Assembly: GCA_012026885.1 (NCBI GenBank)
Contig: VEPL01000032.1
Location: 32,335-96,334, forward strand
Direction: 5' to 3'
Length of the DNA: 64,000 bases
Source: Betaproteobacteria bacterium
GTDB taxonomy: Bacteria > Pseudomonadota > Gammaproteobacteria > Burkholderiales > Rhodocyclaceae
Shown: one piece after another, positions 29,222 through 38,558 of the stretch
Layout of the letters: the number at the start of each line of letters is the position of its first letter
How positions within the stretch are numbered: position 1 is the first letter of the stretch
Notes under the pieces: generated by a model
Told to the model about the DNA's origin: nothing
Seen by the model: the letters and a program-made list of their open reading frames with translations, nothing else
The model's database searches: none
Translations under genes and position numbers: made by a program

Positions 29222-30651
29222 TGCATCGCCTGCTGCCGCTCATCCTGTTCGCCTGGGCGACTTTCGTCCGCGCCGACCTGCCGCCGCCGGTCGCCGCCGC
29301 ACTGAAGGCGGCACAGATCCCGGCCACCAGCGTCGCCGTCGTCGTCCAGCCGGTCGACGCCCGGACACCACTGGTCGCGCACAACGCGCAGCAGGCGATG
29401 AACCCGGCCTCGACGATGAAGCTGGTCACCACCTATGCGGCACTCGACCTGCTCGGCCCCGCCTGGACCTGGAAAACCGTGGCATTGGCCGACTCGGCCC
29501 CGGTCGACGGCGTTCTCAACGGCAATTTGTACCTGCGCGGCAGCGGCGACCCGCGCTTCGCCATCCAGGACCTGTGGGCGCTGCTGCGCCAGCTCCGTGT
29601 GCGCAGCGTCCAGCGCATCGCCGGCGACGTCGTCCTCGACCGCGCGGTGTTCGACGTCCCGGCGATCGACCCCGGCGCCTTCGACGACAAGCCGATGCGC
29701 CCCTACAACGTCGGCCCCAACGGCCTCCTGATCAACTTCCAGTCGCTGCGCTTCACCCTCGTCCCCGGCGCCGGCCGCCCGCAGGTACTGATGGAGACGC
29801 CGGACGCCGCGCTGCGCGTCGACAACCGCCTGCAGGCGGGAGAAGGCCCCTGCGGCAGCGACTGGAAGGACCGCATCGCGATCCGCCTGATCCCCGATGC
29901 GAACGGCGGCCGGCTCGAATTCGCCGGCAGCTACAGCCCGCAATGCGGCGAAAAGGCGCTCAACCTGGCGCCGCTGCCGGCCGACGCCCACGCCGGCGGC
30001 CTGATACGCGCCCTCTGGCAGGAACTCGGCGGCACCCTCGCCGGCCAAGTGCGTGCCGGGACGACGCCGGCCAGCGCGCGCCCGCTCGCCGAGAACGAAT
30101 CGGCGCCGCTAGCCGACATCGTCCGCGACATCAACAAGTGGAGCAACAACGTGATGGCCCGCCAGGTCTTCCTGACACTCGGCAACGAGAGCGGCCCCGC
30201 CACCGCCGAGCGCGCCCGCCGCCGCATCGCCGCCTGGCTGGACGGGCGCGGCCTGCGCTTTCCGGAACTGGTGCTCGACAACGGTTCCGGCCTGTCGCGC
30301 GAGGAGCGCATCGCCGCCGCCAGCATGAACCGCCTGCTGCTCGATGCCTGGCGCCACCCGGCGATGGCCGAGTTCATCTCGAGCATGCCCATCGTCGGCA
30401 TCGACGGGACGATGAAGCGGCGCCTCAAGGATTCGCAGGCGACCGGCCGCGCCCACATCAAGACCGGCTACCTCGACGGCGTGCGCGCCGCCGCCGGCTA
30501 CGCGCTCGATGCCGACGGGCGGCGCATCGCCGTCACCGCCTTCATCAACCACCCGCGCGCGGCGGCCGGCGGTCCGGCCATCGATGCGCTCATCGCCTGG
30601 GTCGCGCAGCGCCGGGCGGGCGAAACGCCGCCGCCCCTCAGCGATGAGTGA
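29221..30651 (+). CDS. dacB: D-alanyl-D-alanine carboxypeptidase/endopeptidase PBP4
   Basis: A 476-residue class C penicillin-binding protein, exported by an N-terminal signal peptide (about residues 1-18). It cleaves terminal D-Ala and peptide cross-links in the periplasm. The serine motif SxxK is STMK (64-67), SxN is SNN (in KWSNNVMARQ) and KTG is in IKTGYLDGVRAAAGYA. The ~200-residue insertion between SxxK and SxN is the PBP4 signature. It overlaps the OYE gene by one base and the Fe-S gene by eight. Confidence 0.94.
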   Translation: MHRLLPLILFAWATFVRADLPPPVAAALKAAQIPATSVAVVVQPVDARTPLVAHNAQQAMNPASTMKLVTTYAALDLLGPAWTWKTVALADSAPVDGVLNGNLYLRGSGDPRFAIQDLWALLRQLRVRSVQRIAGDVVLDRAVFDVPAIDPGAFDDKPMRPYNVGPNGLLINFQSLRFTLVPGAGRPQVLMETPDAALRVDNRLQAGEGPCGSDWKDRIAIRLIPDANGGRLEFAGSYSPQCGEKALNLAPLPADAHAGGLIRALWQELGGTLAGQVRAGTTPASARPLAENESAPLADIVRDINKWSNNVMARQVFLTLGNESGPATAERARRRIAAWLDGRGLRFPELVLDNGSGLSREERIAAASMNRLLLDAWRHPAMAEFISSMPIVGIDGTMKRRLKDSQATGRAHIKTGYLDGVRAAAGYALDADGRRIAVTAFINHPRAAAGGPAIDALIAWVAQRRAGETPPPLSDE

Positions 30652-31348
30652 GCGCCCGCTCCTGCCGGCCGGCATCCTCGATGCGGCCGGTCTCAACCGC
30701 CAGCACGTCTTCGACCTTGCCGACCTACCCGCCGACATCTCCACGACGCTCGGCGATACGACCGGTTTCCGCCAGCTCATCCTGATCGGCCATGGCGGCC
30801 GGCGGCTGTGGAATCGGGTGTGCGCCGAGGGCAGCGGCAGCGAGCACCCGATCGACGATTTCGTCGTGCGCACGGTCACGGCCTGGTTCGGCGAAGTCGC
30901 CCCCGGCCGGGCATTCCGCATCATCTACCCCGGCGCCACGGCGGTCGGCCTGCAGCGGCTCGGGCTCCTGGCCGGCTGGCACCATCCCGCGCCCTTCATG
31001 GTCGGCATCGACCCCGGCTGGGGAACTTGGTGGGCGTATCGCGCGGCGGTCGTCGCCGACACCGGATTTCAGCCGTCGCCGGCGGTCGACCGCAACAACC
31101 CGTGCGCCGGCTGTGCTGACCGCCCCTGCATTTCCGCCTGCCCCGCCGGCGCGATGGATGGCGGCCACTTTGCCCTGCCGCGCTGCCTGGACCACCGGCG
31201 CCGCCCGGATTCCACCTGCGCCTTCACCTGCCTCGCGCGCGTCGCCTGCCCGGTCGGTAGCGAACACCGCTACGACGCGGCGCAGCTGGCGCACAGTTAC
31301 GGCCAGTCGCTGGCCATGCTGACGCCTCCCGCCCCGACATCTGCCTGA
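30644..31348 (+). CDS. 4Fe-4S protein, QueG-like C-terminal region
   Basis: A 234-residue protein with a C-terminal cluster-binding region: CAGCADRPCISACPAG is a standard CxxCxxxCxxxCP motif, and a second Cys set follows (CLDH...CAFTCLARVACP). The ~150-residue N-terminal domain is not recognised, although the layout recalls truncated epoxyqueuosine-reductase-type ferredoxins. There is no signal peptide, so it is cytoplasmic. It starts at ATG 30644 inside the end of dacB and is followed 12 bases later by a CopD-like membrane gene. Confidence 0.75.
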   Translation: MSERPLLPAGILDAAGLNRQHVFDLADLPADISTTLGDTTGFRQLILIGHGGRRLWNRVCAEGSGSEHPIDDFVVRTVTAWFGEVAPGRAFRIIYPGATAVGLQRLGLLAGWHHPAPFMVGIDPGWGTWWAYRAAVVADTGFQPSPAVDRNNPCAGCADRPCISACPAGAMDGGHFALPRCLDHRRRPDSTCAFTCLARVACPVGSEHRYDAAQLAHSYGQSLAMLTPPAPTSA

Positions 31349-31360
31349 AGGATCGCCACC

Positions 31361-31819
31361 ATGCACGACCTGCTCGTTTTCCTCCACCTCGCCGGCGTCA
31401 TCGTCTGGATAGGCGGCATGTTCTTCGCCCATTTCTGCCTGCGCCCGGTCGCCGCGGCGCAGTTGCCGCCCCCGCAGCGGCTGCCGCTGCTGGCCGGGGT
31501 GCTCGGGCGTTTCTTTCCCGCGGTAGCCATCGCCGTCGTCGCCATCCTCGGCTCCGGTTTGGCCCTGATGCTGGCGCCGGGATTTGCACAAGCCCCCCGC
31601 CACTGGCACCTGATGATGGCCATCGGCCTTGCGATGGCGGCGATCTTCGCCGTCATCTACCTGTACTTCTTCCGCCGGCTGCGCGCCGGCGTCGCCGCCG
31701 CCGACTGGCCGACTGCCGGCGCCGCGATGAACCGCATCCGCCAGCTGGTTGCCTTCAACCTCGGACTCGGCACGCTGACGGTCGCCGTGGCGACGCTCGG
31801 CGGCCATCTCGCCGGTTGA
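31361..31819 (+). CDS. CopD-like four-helix membrane protein
   Basis: A 152-residue inner-membrane protein with four hydrophobic segments. The N-terminus HLAGVIVWIGGMFFAHF, with His and Trp on the first helix, is the pattern of CopD/DUF2269-like proteins, some linked to copper or haem. Further His residues (HWHLMMAIGLAM; GGHLAG) lie near the membrane edges. No soluble domain is present. It is in a tight run with the Fe-S protein and YitT-like gene; the function is not known. Confidence 0.75.
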   Translation: MHDLLVFLHLAGVIVWIGGMFFAHFCLRPVAAAQLPPPQRLPLLAGVLGRFFPAVAIAVVAILGSGLALMLAPGFAQAPRHWHLMMAIGLAMAAIFAVIYLYFFRRLRAGVAAADWPTAGAAMNRIRQLVAFNLGLGTLTVAVATLGGHLAG

Positions 31820-31823
31820 GCGC

Positions 31824-32429
31824 ATGGCCGCCGGACTGGATCGTCACTCCCTGTTCGAGGATGCGCAGTCGCTGCTCGTCGCGCCGCTGATCGCGGCCTT
31901 CGCGCTGCTGCTGCTCAAGCAGGGCGGCCTGCTCACCGGCGGCACGGTCGGCATCGCCTTCCTCATCCACTACGCCAGCGGCTGGCCGCTCGGCATCGTC
32001 CTTTTCGTCATCAACCTGCCCTTCTACGCGCTGGCGATGCGCGCCATGGGGCGCGACTTCACGGTCAAGACCTTCGTGGCGGTCAGCCTGCTCGCCCTCT
32101 ACACGGAGCTGCTACCGCAGTGGATCACGCTGCAGTCGGTCGACCGGCTGTTCGCGGCGGTGATGGGCGGCTTCCTGGCCGGCATTGCGATCCTCATGCT
32201 GATCCGCCACCGGGCGAGCCTCGGCGGCCTCGGCATACTGGTCGTGCACTTGCAGAACACGCGCGGCTGGCGCGCCGGCAAGGTACAGATGGCGGCCGAC
32301 TGCCTGATCCTCGCCGCCGCCGTTTTCGTGCGCGACCCGGCGAGCGTCGCGCTGTCGATCGTCGGCGCCGTCGCCCTCAACCTGGTCATCGCGGTCAACC
32401 ACAAGGCCGGCCGCTACATGGGGACTTGA
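31824..32429 (+). CDS. YitT-family membrane protein
   Basis: A 201-residue protein with five to six hydrophobic segments, matching the YitT (DUF161) pattern: LLTGGTVGIAFLIHYASGWPLG and GGLGILVVHLQNTRGWRAGKVQ. Many YitT proteins carry a C-terminal DUF2179 domain; this one does not. It starts four bases after the CopD-like stop. The transported substrate is unknown for the family. Confidence 0.82.
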   Translation: MAAGLDRHSLFEDAQSLLVAPLIAAFALLLLKQGGLLTGGTVGIAFLIHYASGWPLGIVLFVINLPFYALAMRAMGRDFTVKTFVAVSLLALYTELLPQWITLQSVDRLFAAVMGGFLAGIAILMLIRHRASLGGLGILVVHLQNTRGWRAGKVQMAADCLILAAAVFVRDPASVALSIVGAVALNLVIAVNHKAGRYMGT

Positions 32430-32496
32430 TCCAGACCATGTTTTCCCGGCCACTGCCGGGCTACGCTGTCAGGCTCCGAACGAAAGCCCTGCCACC

Positions 32497-32814
32497 ATGA
32501 TCTCGCCCGCGACCGCACCCGACGAAGAAAGCATCCGCGCACTGCTACGCCGCGTCGTCGACCCCGAGGTGGGCGCCAACATCGTCGACCTCGGCCTCGT
32601 CTACCGCATCGACATCGCGTCCGGCCGCGTCGACATCGCCATGACCATGACTTCGCCGGCCTGCCCGATGGGCGAGATGATCCTCGACGACGTCCGCGCG
32701 GCGCTGGCCGACGGCCTGCCGTCCGGCTGGCAGGCAGCGGTCGAACTGGTCTGGGAACCACCCTGGAGCCCTGACAGGATGAGCGAGCGCACACGCCGCA
32801 ACTTCGGCTGGTAG
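32497..32814 (+). CDS. MIP18/PaaD-like metal-sulfur cluster assembly factor
   Basis: A 105-residue DUF59 (MIP18-family) protein. The family signature is VVDPEVGANIVDLGLVYRI near the N-terminus, and TSPACPMGEMI carries the conserved Cys. SufT/PaaD relatives help load Fe-S clusters into target enzymes, which fits the Fe-S protein encoded 1.9 kb upstream. A 67-bp gap separates it from the YitT gene, so a separate promoter is possible. Confidence 0.9.
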   Translation: MISPATAPDEESIRALLRRVVDPEVGANIVDLGLVYRIDIASGRVDIAMTMTSPACPMGEMILDDVRAALADGLPSGWQAAVELVWEPPWSPDRMSERTRRNFGW

Positions 32815-32823
32815 CCGGCGACG

Positions 32824-33918
32824 ATGCGCGACCTGCCGCCGGCCGCCCGCCTGCCGCTGCTCTTCTTCGGCATGATCTCGCTGCTCGCCGGCGTCACGGC
32901 CGGGCTGGCGCGCCTCGCCTGGGAGGTGCCACCAGTCGCCGTGGCAGCCGCCGGCTGGCATGGTGCGCTGATGATCCCGGCCTTCTTCGGTACCGTCATC
33001 GGCCTCGAACGCGCCGTCGCCATCGGCCGCCTGTGGGCCTATGCGGCGCCGGCGGCAGCCGGCCTAGGCGGACTCGCCCTGATCGCCGGGGCGCCCGTCG
33101 CCGCCGCGCAGGCGCTGGTGCTGCTCGCCGCCGCCGTGATGCTCGCCGCCAGCCTGCAGGTCCTGCGCCGCCTGACCGCCCCGTTCACCATCGTCCTCGC
33201 CCTCGGCGCCGCCTGCTGGCTGATCGGCGGGCTGGCCTGGCTGGCCAGCGGCGGGCTGATGGCGGCCGTGCCCTGGTGGCTGGCTTTCCTGGTCCTGACC
33301 ATCGCCGGCGAGCGCCTCGAACTGACCCGCTTCCTGCCGACTCCGCCGCTCGCGCAGAACCTGTTCATCGCCATCGTAGCCGTCATCCTGCTCGGCGCGG
33401 CGCTCAGTATTGGACAGGCCGACTCCGGCCTGTGGCTGTTCGCCGGCGGCCTGCTGGCGCTCGCCGCCTGGCTGCTGCGCTACGACATCGCCCGGCGCAA
33501 CGCGCGGCAAACGGGACTGACGCGCTACATCGCCGTGTGCCTGCTCTCCGGCTACGTCTGGCTGGCCCTGGCCGGCGCCCTCGGGCTGGCCGGCGCGCTG
33601 TCCCCCGGAAACCCGTGGCGCGACGCCGCCGTCCATGCCCTCGCCCTCGGCTTCGTCTTCGCCATGGTCTTCGGCCACGCCCCGATCATTTTCCCGGCGG
33701 TCGCGCGGGTGAAGATTCCCTACCACCCGGCCTTCTACCTGCCGCTGCTGGTTCTGCACGCCTCCCTCGCCGTGCGCATCGGCGGCGGCCTGGCCGGTGA
33801 TTTCGCCGTGCAGCGCGGCGGTGCCGCGGTCAACGCCTTCGCCCTGCTGCTGTTCATCGCCACCGTACTCGCCAGCGTCGTTGGCGGCCGGCGGACGGCC
33901 GGAAATGGGGCGCCATGA
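32824..33918 (+). CDS. Twelve-helix membrane protein, distantly NnrS-like
   Basis: A 364-residue polytopic protein with about twelve predicted transmembrane helices and almost no loops. His residues occur in helix 2 (WHGALMIPAFFGTVIGLERA) and helix 10 (VHALALGFVFAMVFGHAP), and at the start of helix 11 (YHPAFYLPLLVLH). This distribution recalls NnrS, a haem/copper membrane protein linked to nitric oxide metabolism in denitrifiers. The resemblance is by pattern only. It lies nine bases after the MIP18-like gene and overlaps the HPP gene by four. Confidence 0.6.
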   Translation: MRDLPPAARLPLLFFGMISLLAGVTAGLARLAWEVPPVAVAAAGWHGALMIPAFFGTVIGLERAVAIGRLWAYAAPAAAGLGGLALIAGAPVAAAQALVLLAAAVMLAASLQVLRRLTAPFTIVLALGAACWLIGGLAWLASGGLMAAVPWWLAFLVLTIAGERLELTRFLPTPPLAQNLFIAIVAVILLGAALSIGQADSGLWLFAGGLLALAAWLLRYDIARRNARQTGLTRYIAVCLLSGYVWLALAGALGLAGALSPGNPWRDAAVHALALGFVFAMVFGHAPIIFPAVARVKIPYHPAFYLPLLVLHASLAVRIGGGLAGDFAVQRGGAAVNAFALLLFIATVLASVVGGRRTAGNGAP

Positions 33919-34850
33919 ACCAGACCCGCCGGCAGCGTTTCCGCCATTTCATCGGCTTCCCGGCCAGCGGCCACCACGCCGGCGAGCAGCTGGTCGCGAC
34001 GCTCGGCGGCGCCGTCGGCATCGTCCTCGTGCTCGCCGTGACCCAGGCCCTGGCCGGGCCCACGGCGGCGCTGGTCATCGTGCCCTCGATGGGCGCCTCG
34101 GCGGTACTCATCTTCGCCGCGCCGCACAGCCCGTTCGCCCAGCCGTGGGCGGTGCTGGCCGGACACGTCCTGTCGGCGCTGGTCGGCGTCGCCTGCTGGC
34201 GGCTGATTCCCAACCCGACGCTCGCGGCCGGCGTCGCCGTCGGCCTGGCGATCGGCGCCATGCATGTGGCACGCTGCCTGCACCCGCCGGGCGGCGCCAC
34301 CGCGCTGGCGGCGGTGATCGGCGGGGTGACGGTGCATGATCTCGGCTATCGCTTTGCGCTGAGCCCGATCACCGTCAATGCCCTGATCATTCTCGCGGTC
34401 GGTGTCGCCTTCAACTATGCTTTCCCCTGGCGGCGCTACCCGGCCAGCCTGATGCGTTACCGCCACGCGCCGGCGCGTGGCGGCAGCAACTGGCCGCCGA
34501 TCGCCGGGCACCACGTCATGGCAGCAATGGACCACCTGAACGTCGTGATCGACGTCAACCCCGAGGAAATGGGCGAGCTGATCCAGCAGACGCTGGACAT
34601 CGCCCAGCGCGACCGGGACGGCCGCCTGCCGGAGGTCCGGCTCGGGCGCTACTACTGCAACGACCGCCCCGGACAGCAGTGGTCGGTACGCCAGGTCATC
34701 GACGAGCGGCGTTCGGACAACCCGGAGTTCGATCTGGTCATCTACAAGGTGGTGGACGGCAACGGGCTGAATCGCACCGGCAGTTGCACGCGCACCGAGT
34801 TTGCGCGCTGGGTGGGCAGCGAGCTGCAGCCGCGCAGCGGCCCGGGCTAG
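33915..34850 (+). CDS. HPP-family membrane protein with an unusual C-terminal domain
   Basis: A 311-residue protein. Residues ~25-180 hold the HPP domain (PF04982) with four to five membrane helices and the hallmark CLHPPGGATALAAVIGG; plant relatives are chloroplast nitrite transporters. Residues ~195-311 are a soluble domain (HHVMAAMDHLNVVIDV; LGRYYCNDRPGQQWSVRQV; FDLVIYKVVDGNGLNRTGSC) that is not the CBS pair found in many bacterial HPP proteins. Position beside a possible NnrS-like gene makes a nitrogen-oxide role attractive but unproven. Confidence 0.85.
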   Translation: MNQTRRQRFRHFIGFPASGHHAGEQLVATLGGAVGIVLVLAVTQALAGPTAALVIVPSMGASAVLIFAAPHSPFAQPWAVLAGHVLSALVGVACWRLIPNPTLAAGVAVGLAIGAMHVARCLHPPGGATALAAVIGGVTVHDLGYRFALSPITVNALIILAVGVAFNYAFPWRRYPASLMRYRHAPARGGSNWPPIAGHHVMAAMDHLNVVIDVNPEEMGELIQQTLDIAQRDRDGRLPEVRLGRYYCNDRPGQQWSVRQVIDERRSDNPEFDLVIYKVVDGNGLNRTGSCTRTEFARWVGSELQPRSGPG

Positions 34851-34854
34851 CGCC

Positions 34855-35259
34855 TCAGCCGACCGGCCGCGCGCCGCCGAGCGCAACCCAGCCGCGGATG
34901 ACGCGGTAGCCGACCCAGAGGCCGAGGATGACGATCAGGATCCAGGCGATCGGGATGCCGAGGATGGTGATGATCAGCAGGCCATAGACGACCAGCCACA
35001 GCAGCGTGAACCAAAAGGTGCGGATCTGCCAGGCGAAATGGCTGTCCAGCCAGGTGCCGCGCACTTCGCCGCGCTTGAGCCAGTTGAGGAAAACGGCGAC
35101 CAGCGAGGGCAGGCCGAAGACGAAGCCGCCTGCGACGGTGGCCGACGAGGTGACGCCGATCACCACCGCCACCGCATGCAGCGCGTAGATGACATGGGTC
35201 AGCTGCACCAGCGACGGGCGCACGCCTTGCAGGTCGGGAACGGGGACAGGGTCATTCAT
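34855..35259 (-). CDS. Small membrane protein, DUF4870-like
   Basis: A 134-residue protein with three hydrophobic segments and a charged loop (LNWLKRGEVRGTWLDSHFAWQIRTFW) that is typical of DUF4870-like small membrane proteins. The start ATG at 35259 overlaps the GNAT stop by eight bases. It is the last gene of the ubiA operon-like run and converges with the HPP gene four bases away. No function is known. Confidence 0.8.
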   Translation of the reverse strand: MNDPVPVPDLQGVRPSLVQLTHVIYALHAVAVVIGVTSSATVAGGFVFGLPSLVAVFLNWLKRGEVRGTWLDSHFAWQIRTFWFTLLWLVVYGLLIITILGIPIAWILIVILGLWVGYRVIRGWVALGGARPVG

Positions 35260-35752
35260 CGCGCTTCTCCTCGAGGATTTTCTGCAGCAGCAGGGCATGG
35301 CCGGCTGCCGGGTCGAGCACGTAGGGAGCATACCCCGCGGCGTCATAGACCGCCATCGCGCGGGCATTGCCGGACAGCACTTCCAGCGTCAGCTTGCAGC
35401 AACCGAGTTCACGGGCGCGCCCCTCGGCCCAGGCGAGCAGCGCACGGGCGATCCCTTGCCCCCGCCGGTCGCTGCGCACGACGATGTCGTGCACGTTGAG
35501 CAGCGGCCGCGCCGCGAAGGTCGAGAAGCCGGCGAAGCAGTCGATCAGCCCGACCACCTCGTCACCTGCGCGGGCGAGCGCGCCATGGAAGCCCGGGTGG
35601 CCACGCAGCGCGGGCACAAGGTTGGCCCGCGCATAACCGGACAGGCCCGTGCCGCCGCCCATCGGGTCGCGCGCGTAGTGGTCGAGGAGTTCGAGCCAGG
35701 ATGCGGAATCGGCCGGATCGGCGAGGTCGACCGTAGCGACGTGCAGGGTCAC
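35252..35752 (-). CDS. GNAT-family N-acetyltransferase
   Basis: A 166-residue acetyl-CoA-dependent acyltransferase. The acetyl-CoA loop is [18 protein letters not shown] (Q/RxxGxG/A), preceded by the strand LLNVHDIVV and followed by [22 protein letters not shown]. The GTG start overlaps the ubiD stop (GTGA), and the end overlaps the DUF4870-like gene. The substrate is unknown. Confidence 0.88.
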   Translation of the reverse strand: MTLHVATVDLADPADSASWLELLDHYARDPMGGGTGLSGYARANLVPALRGHPGFHGALARAGDEVVGLIDCFAGFSTFAARPLLNVHDIVVRSDRRGQGIARALLAWAEGRARELGCCKLTLEVLSGNARAMAVYDAAGYAPYVLDPAAGHALLLQKILEEKRDE

Positions 35753-37224
35753 AACCCCAGTTCGCCCCACATCGCGTCGACCTTCATTTTCACGTCGGCG
35801 TCCATGACGATAGGCCGCCCCCATTCGCGGGTCGTCTCGCCGGGCCACTTGTTGGTCGCATCCAGCCCCATCTTGGAACCGAGGCCGGCGACCGGGCTGG
35901 CGAAGTCGAGGTAGTCGATCGGCGTGTTGTCGACCAGCGTCGTATCGCGCACCGCATCGAAGCGCGTGGTTATCGCCCAGATCACTTCCTTCCAGTCGCG
36001 AATGTCGATGTCGTCGTCCACGACGATGATGGTCTTGGTGTACATGAACTGGCGCAGGAAGCTCCAGATGCCGAACATGATGCGCTTGGCGTGGCCGGGG
36101 TACTGCTTCTTTATGCTGACGATGGCCATCCGGTACGAGCAGCCTTCCGGCGGCAGGTAGAAATCGACGATTTCCGGGTACTGCTTCTGCAGCAGCGGCA
36201 CGAAGACCTCGTTGAGCGCCACGCCGAGCACCGCGGGCTCGTCGGGCGGCTTGCCGGTGTAGGTGCTGTGGTAGATCGGGTTGCGGCGCATGGTGATGCG
36301 CTCGATGGTGAACACCGGGAATTCGGCCTGCTCGTTGTAGTAGCCGGTGTGGTCGCCGTAGGGGCCCTCGAGCGCCATTTCGCCCGGATGGATGACGCCC
36401 TCGAGGACGATTTCGGCCGAAGCCGGCACCTGCAGCTTCGAGCCGAGGCACTGCGTCAGTTCGGTCTTGCCGCCACGCAGCAGGCCGGCGAACTGGTATT
36501 CGGAGAGCGAATCCGGCACCGGCGTCACGGCGCCGAGGATGGTCGCCGGATCGCAGCCGAGCACGACGGCAACCGGGAACGGCTGGCCGGGGTTGGCCAG
36601 CTGGTGGTCGCGAAAATCCAGCGCGCCGCCGCGATGCGCCAGCCAGCGCATGATCACCTTGTTCGGCCCGAGCACCTGCTGGCGGTAGATGCCGAGGTTC
36701 TGCCGCGTCTTGTGCGGGCCGCGCGTGACGACAAGGCCCCAGGTGATCAGCGGCGCGATGTCGCCGGGCCAGCAGTGCTGGATGGGCAGGCGCGACAGGT
36801 CGACATCCTTGCCCTCCCACACCACTTCCTGGCACGGCGCATTCGACACCTTCTTCGGCGCCATGTTGAGCACCTGCTTCAGCACCGGCAGCTTGTCCCA
36901 GGCGTCCTTCAGGCCCTTGGGCGGCTCCGGTTCCTTGAGGTAGGCGAGCAGCTTGCCGACTTCGCGCAGGGCCTGCACCGACGCCTCGCCCATGCCCAGC
37001 GCCACCCGCTGCGGCGTGCCGAATAGATTGGCAAGCACCGGCATGTCGTGGCGCCGCCCCGCGCTGACCGGCTTCTCGAAAAGTACCGCGGGACCGCCGG
37101 CGCGCAGCACACGGTCGCAGATCTCGGTCATCTCGAGGCGCGTATCGACGTCGACCGCGACGCGCTTGAGCTCGCCGGCGGCTTCGAGTTGCGACACGAA
37201 GTCGCGCAGGTCGTGGTATTTCAT
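35749..37224 (-). CDS. ubiD: 4-hydroxy-3-polyprenylbenzoate decarboxylase
   Basis: A 491-residue UbiD, which removes the carboxyl group in ubiquinone synthesis using prenylated FMN made by UbiX. It begins [19 protein letters not shown] and holds the conserved prFMN/Mn site region ([28 protein letters not shown]) and the catalytic E..R..E region [20 protein letters not shown]. Length matches E. coli UbiD (497). Its ATG overlaps the stop of the cytochrome gene, and ubiA lies one gene upstream. No ubiX is in the window. Confidence 0.97.
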   Translation of the reverse strand: MKYHDLRDFVSQLEAAGELKRVAVDVDTRLEMTEICDRVLRAGGPAVLFEKPVSAGRRHDMPVLANLFGTPQRVALGMGEASVQALREVGKLLAYLKEPEPPKGLKDAWDKLPVLKQVLNMAPKKVSNAPCQEVVWEGKDVDLSRLPIQHCWPGDIAPLITWGLVVTRGPHKTRQNLGIYRQQVLGPNKVIMRWLAHRGGALDFRDHQLANPGQPFPVAVVLGCDPATILGAVTPVPDSLSEYQFAGLLRGGKTELTQCLGSKLQVPASAEIVLEGVIHPGEMALEGPYGDHTGYYNEQAEFPVFTIERITMRRNPIYHSTYTGKPPDEPAVLGVALNEVFVPLLQKQYPEIVDFYLPPEGCSYRMAIVSIKKQYPGHAKRIMFGIWSFLRQFMYTKTIIVVDDDIDIRDWKEVIWAITTRFDAVRDTTLVDNTPIDYLDFASPVAGLGSKMGLDATNKWPGETTREWGRPIVMDADVKMKVDAMWGELGL

Positions 37225-37643
37225 CGGATCCGGTAAGCGGAGTGGCAGCCGACACAGGCTGCGGTGAGATTGGGCAGCAGGGACATCGCCCGCGGGTATT
37301 CGCTCGCCTTGGCGGCCACGGCAAACTCGCTGGCCGCCACGTGCCCCTGCACGCCGATGTTGTGCATCACTTCCGGCATGTGGGCGCCGGGACGGGCGTC
37401 GACCGGCTTGCCGCGATGCTTGCCCATCGCCGAAACACCGAGCTTCTTCTCGGCGACCTCGCCGGCTTCGGGGAATTTGCTGTTACCTATGAGGCCCAGA
37501 ACCTCGTTGAGCGCCAGCAGGTTCTCGATCATCTCCTGCTGCAGGGCCTCCTGGGCGGCCGGTGGCATCGGCACCAGCTCGCGGCCATCCTCGGCGAATG
37601 ACGCGGTCGACGCGAGAAAAAGGGCAAAAACCAGGCGCTTCAT
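37221..37643 (-). CDS. Cytochrome c'-like monohaem protein
   Basis: A 140-residue exported protein: residues 1-17 are a signal peptide ([17 protein letters not shown]), then an all-helical region and one haem c motif, CVGCH (130-134), only six residues from the C-terminus. A C-terminal CXXCH after about 110 helical residues is the layout of cytochrome c'/c-556-like four-helix bundles, which sit in the periplasm and bind NO or shuttle electrons. It overlaps ubiA upstream and ubiD downstream by four bases each, so it is firmly embedded in a ubiquinone operon. Confidence 0.85.
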   Translation of the reverse strand: MKRLVFALFLASTASFAEDGRELVPMPPAAQEALQQEMIENLLALNEVLGLIGNSKFPEAGEVAEKKLGVSAMGKHRGKPVDARPGAHMPEVMHNIGVQGHVAASEFAVAAKASEYPRAMSLLPNLTAACVGCHSAYRIR

Positions 37644-38536
37644 CCGAATGTCCTCCCGGAAACCAGGAAATCGACGGCGATGCCGGCAAAGACCGCAGCG
37701 CCGACCCAGTTGTTGTGCAAAAAGGCCTTGAAGCAGGCCGCCGGCTCGCGCCCGCGGATCCAGGTGAAATGCACGCCCATGATGACGGCAGCGACCGCCA
37801 ACCCGGCATAGAACGGCCAGCCCAGGGCGAGCGTGCTGCCGACCCAGGCAATGATGCCGAGCGCCGCCGCATAGCACAGCATCACCGCTGCGACATCGAA
37901 GCGGCCGAAGGTGATCGCCGAAGTCTTGATGCCGATCTTGAGGTCGTCCTTGCGGTCGACCATCGCGTACTCGGTGTCGTAGGCGACCGCCCAGAAGACG
38001 TTGGCGAGCAGGAGCCACCACGCCTCTGCCGGCACAGCACCGACCTGCGCGGCGTAGGCCATCGGGATGCCGAAGCCGAAGGCGACGCCGAGATAGGCCT
38101 GGGGGAGCGCGAGGAAACGCTTGGTGAACGGGTAGCTGGCGGCGAGAAAGAGCGCCGGCACCGACATCCAGATCACCAGCGGGTTGCCGAGCAGGAGGAC
38201 GAGGGCGAAGGCACACAGCGAGAGCACGGCGAACAGCACCAGCGCCTCCTTCGTCGTCACGTGGCCGGCGGTCAGCGGGCGCTCCTTCGTGCGCTCGACG
38301 TGGCGGTCGAAGTCGCGGTCGGCGTAGTCGTTGATCACGCAGCCGGCCGAACGCATCAGCACGGTGCCGAGCACGAAAATCCAGAGGACGATCCAGTCGG
38401 GGCGGCCGTCCGCCGAGAGCCACAACGCCCACAGCGTCGGCCAGAGGAGGAGCAGGATGCCGATCGGCTTGTCGAGGCGCATCAGCTTCTCGTAGAGGTC
38501 GAGACGCTGGCGGACTTGGTCGAGGCGGAGTTCCAT
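37640..38536 (-). CDS. ubiA: 4-hydroxybenzoate octaprenyltransferase
   Basis: A 298-residue membrane enzyme that attaches the polyprenyl chain to 4-hydroxybenzoate. Both Asp-rich Mg-diphosphate motifs are present: [12 protein letters not shown] and [12 protein letters not shown]. About eight to nine hydrophobic helices follow the N-terminal [21 protein letters not shown], the UbiA signature. It leads the ubiA-cytochrome-ubiD-GNAT-DUF4870 run. Confidence 0.97.
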   Translation of the reverse strand: MELRLDQVRQRLDLYEKLMRLDKPIGILLLLWPTLWALWLSADGRPDWIVLWIFVLGTVLMRSAGCVINDYADRDFDRHVERTKERPLTAGHVTTKEALVLFAVLSLCAFALVLLLGNPLVIWMSVPALFLAASYPFTKRFLALPQAYLGVAFGFGIPMAYAAQVGAVPAEAWWLLLANVFWAVAYDTEYAMVDRKDDLKIGIKTSAITFGRFDVAAVMLCYAAALGIIAWVGSTLALGWPFYAGLAVAAVIMGVHFTWIRGREPAACFKAFLHNNWVGAAVFAGIAVDFLVSGRTFG

Positions 38537-38558
38537 GGGCCCCGATTCTACCCGAGGG

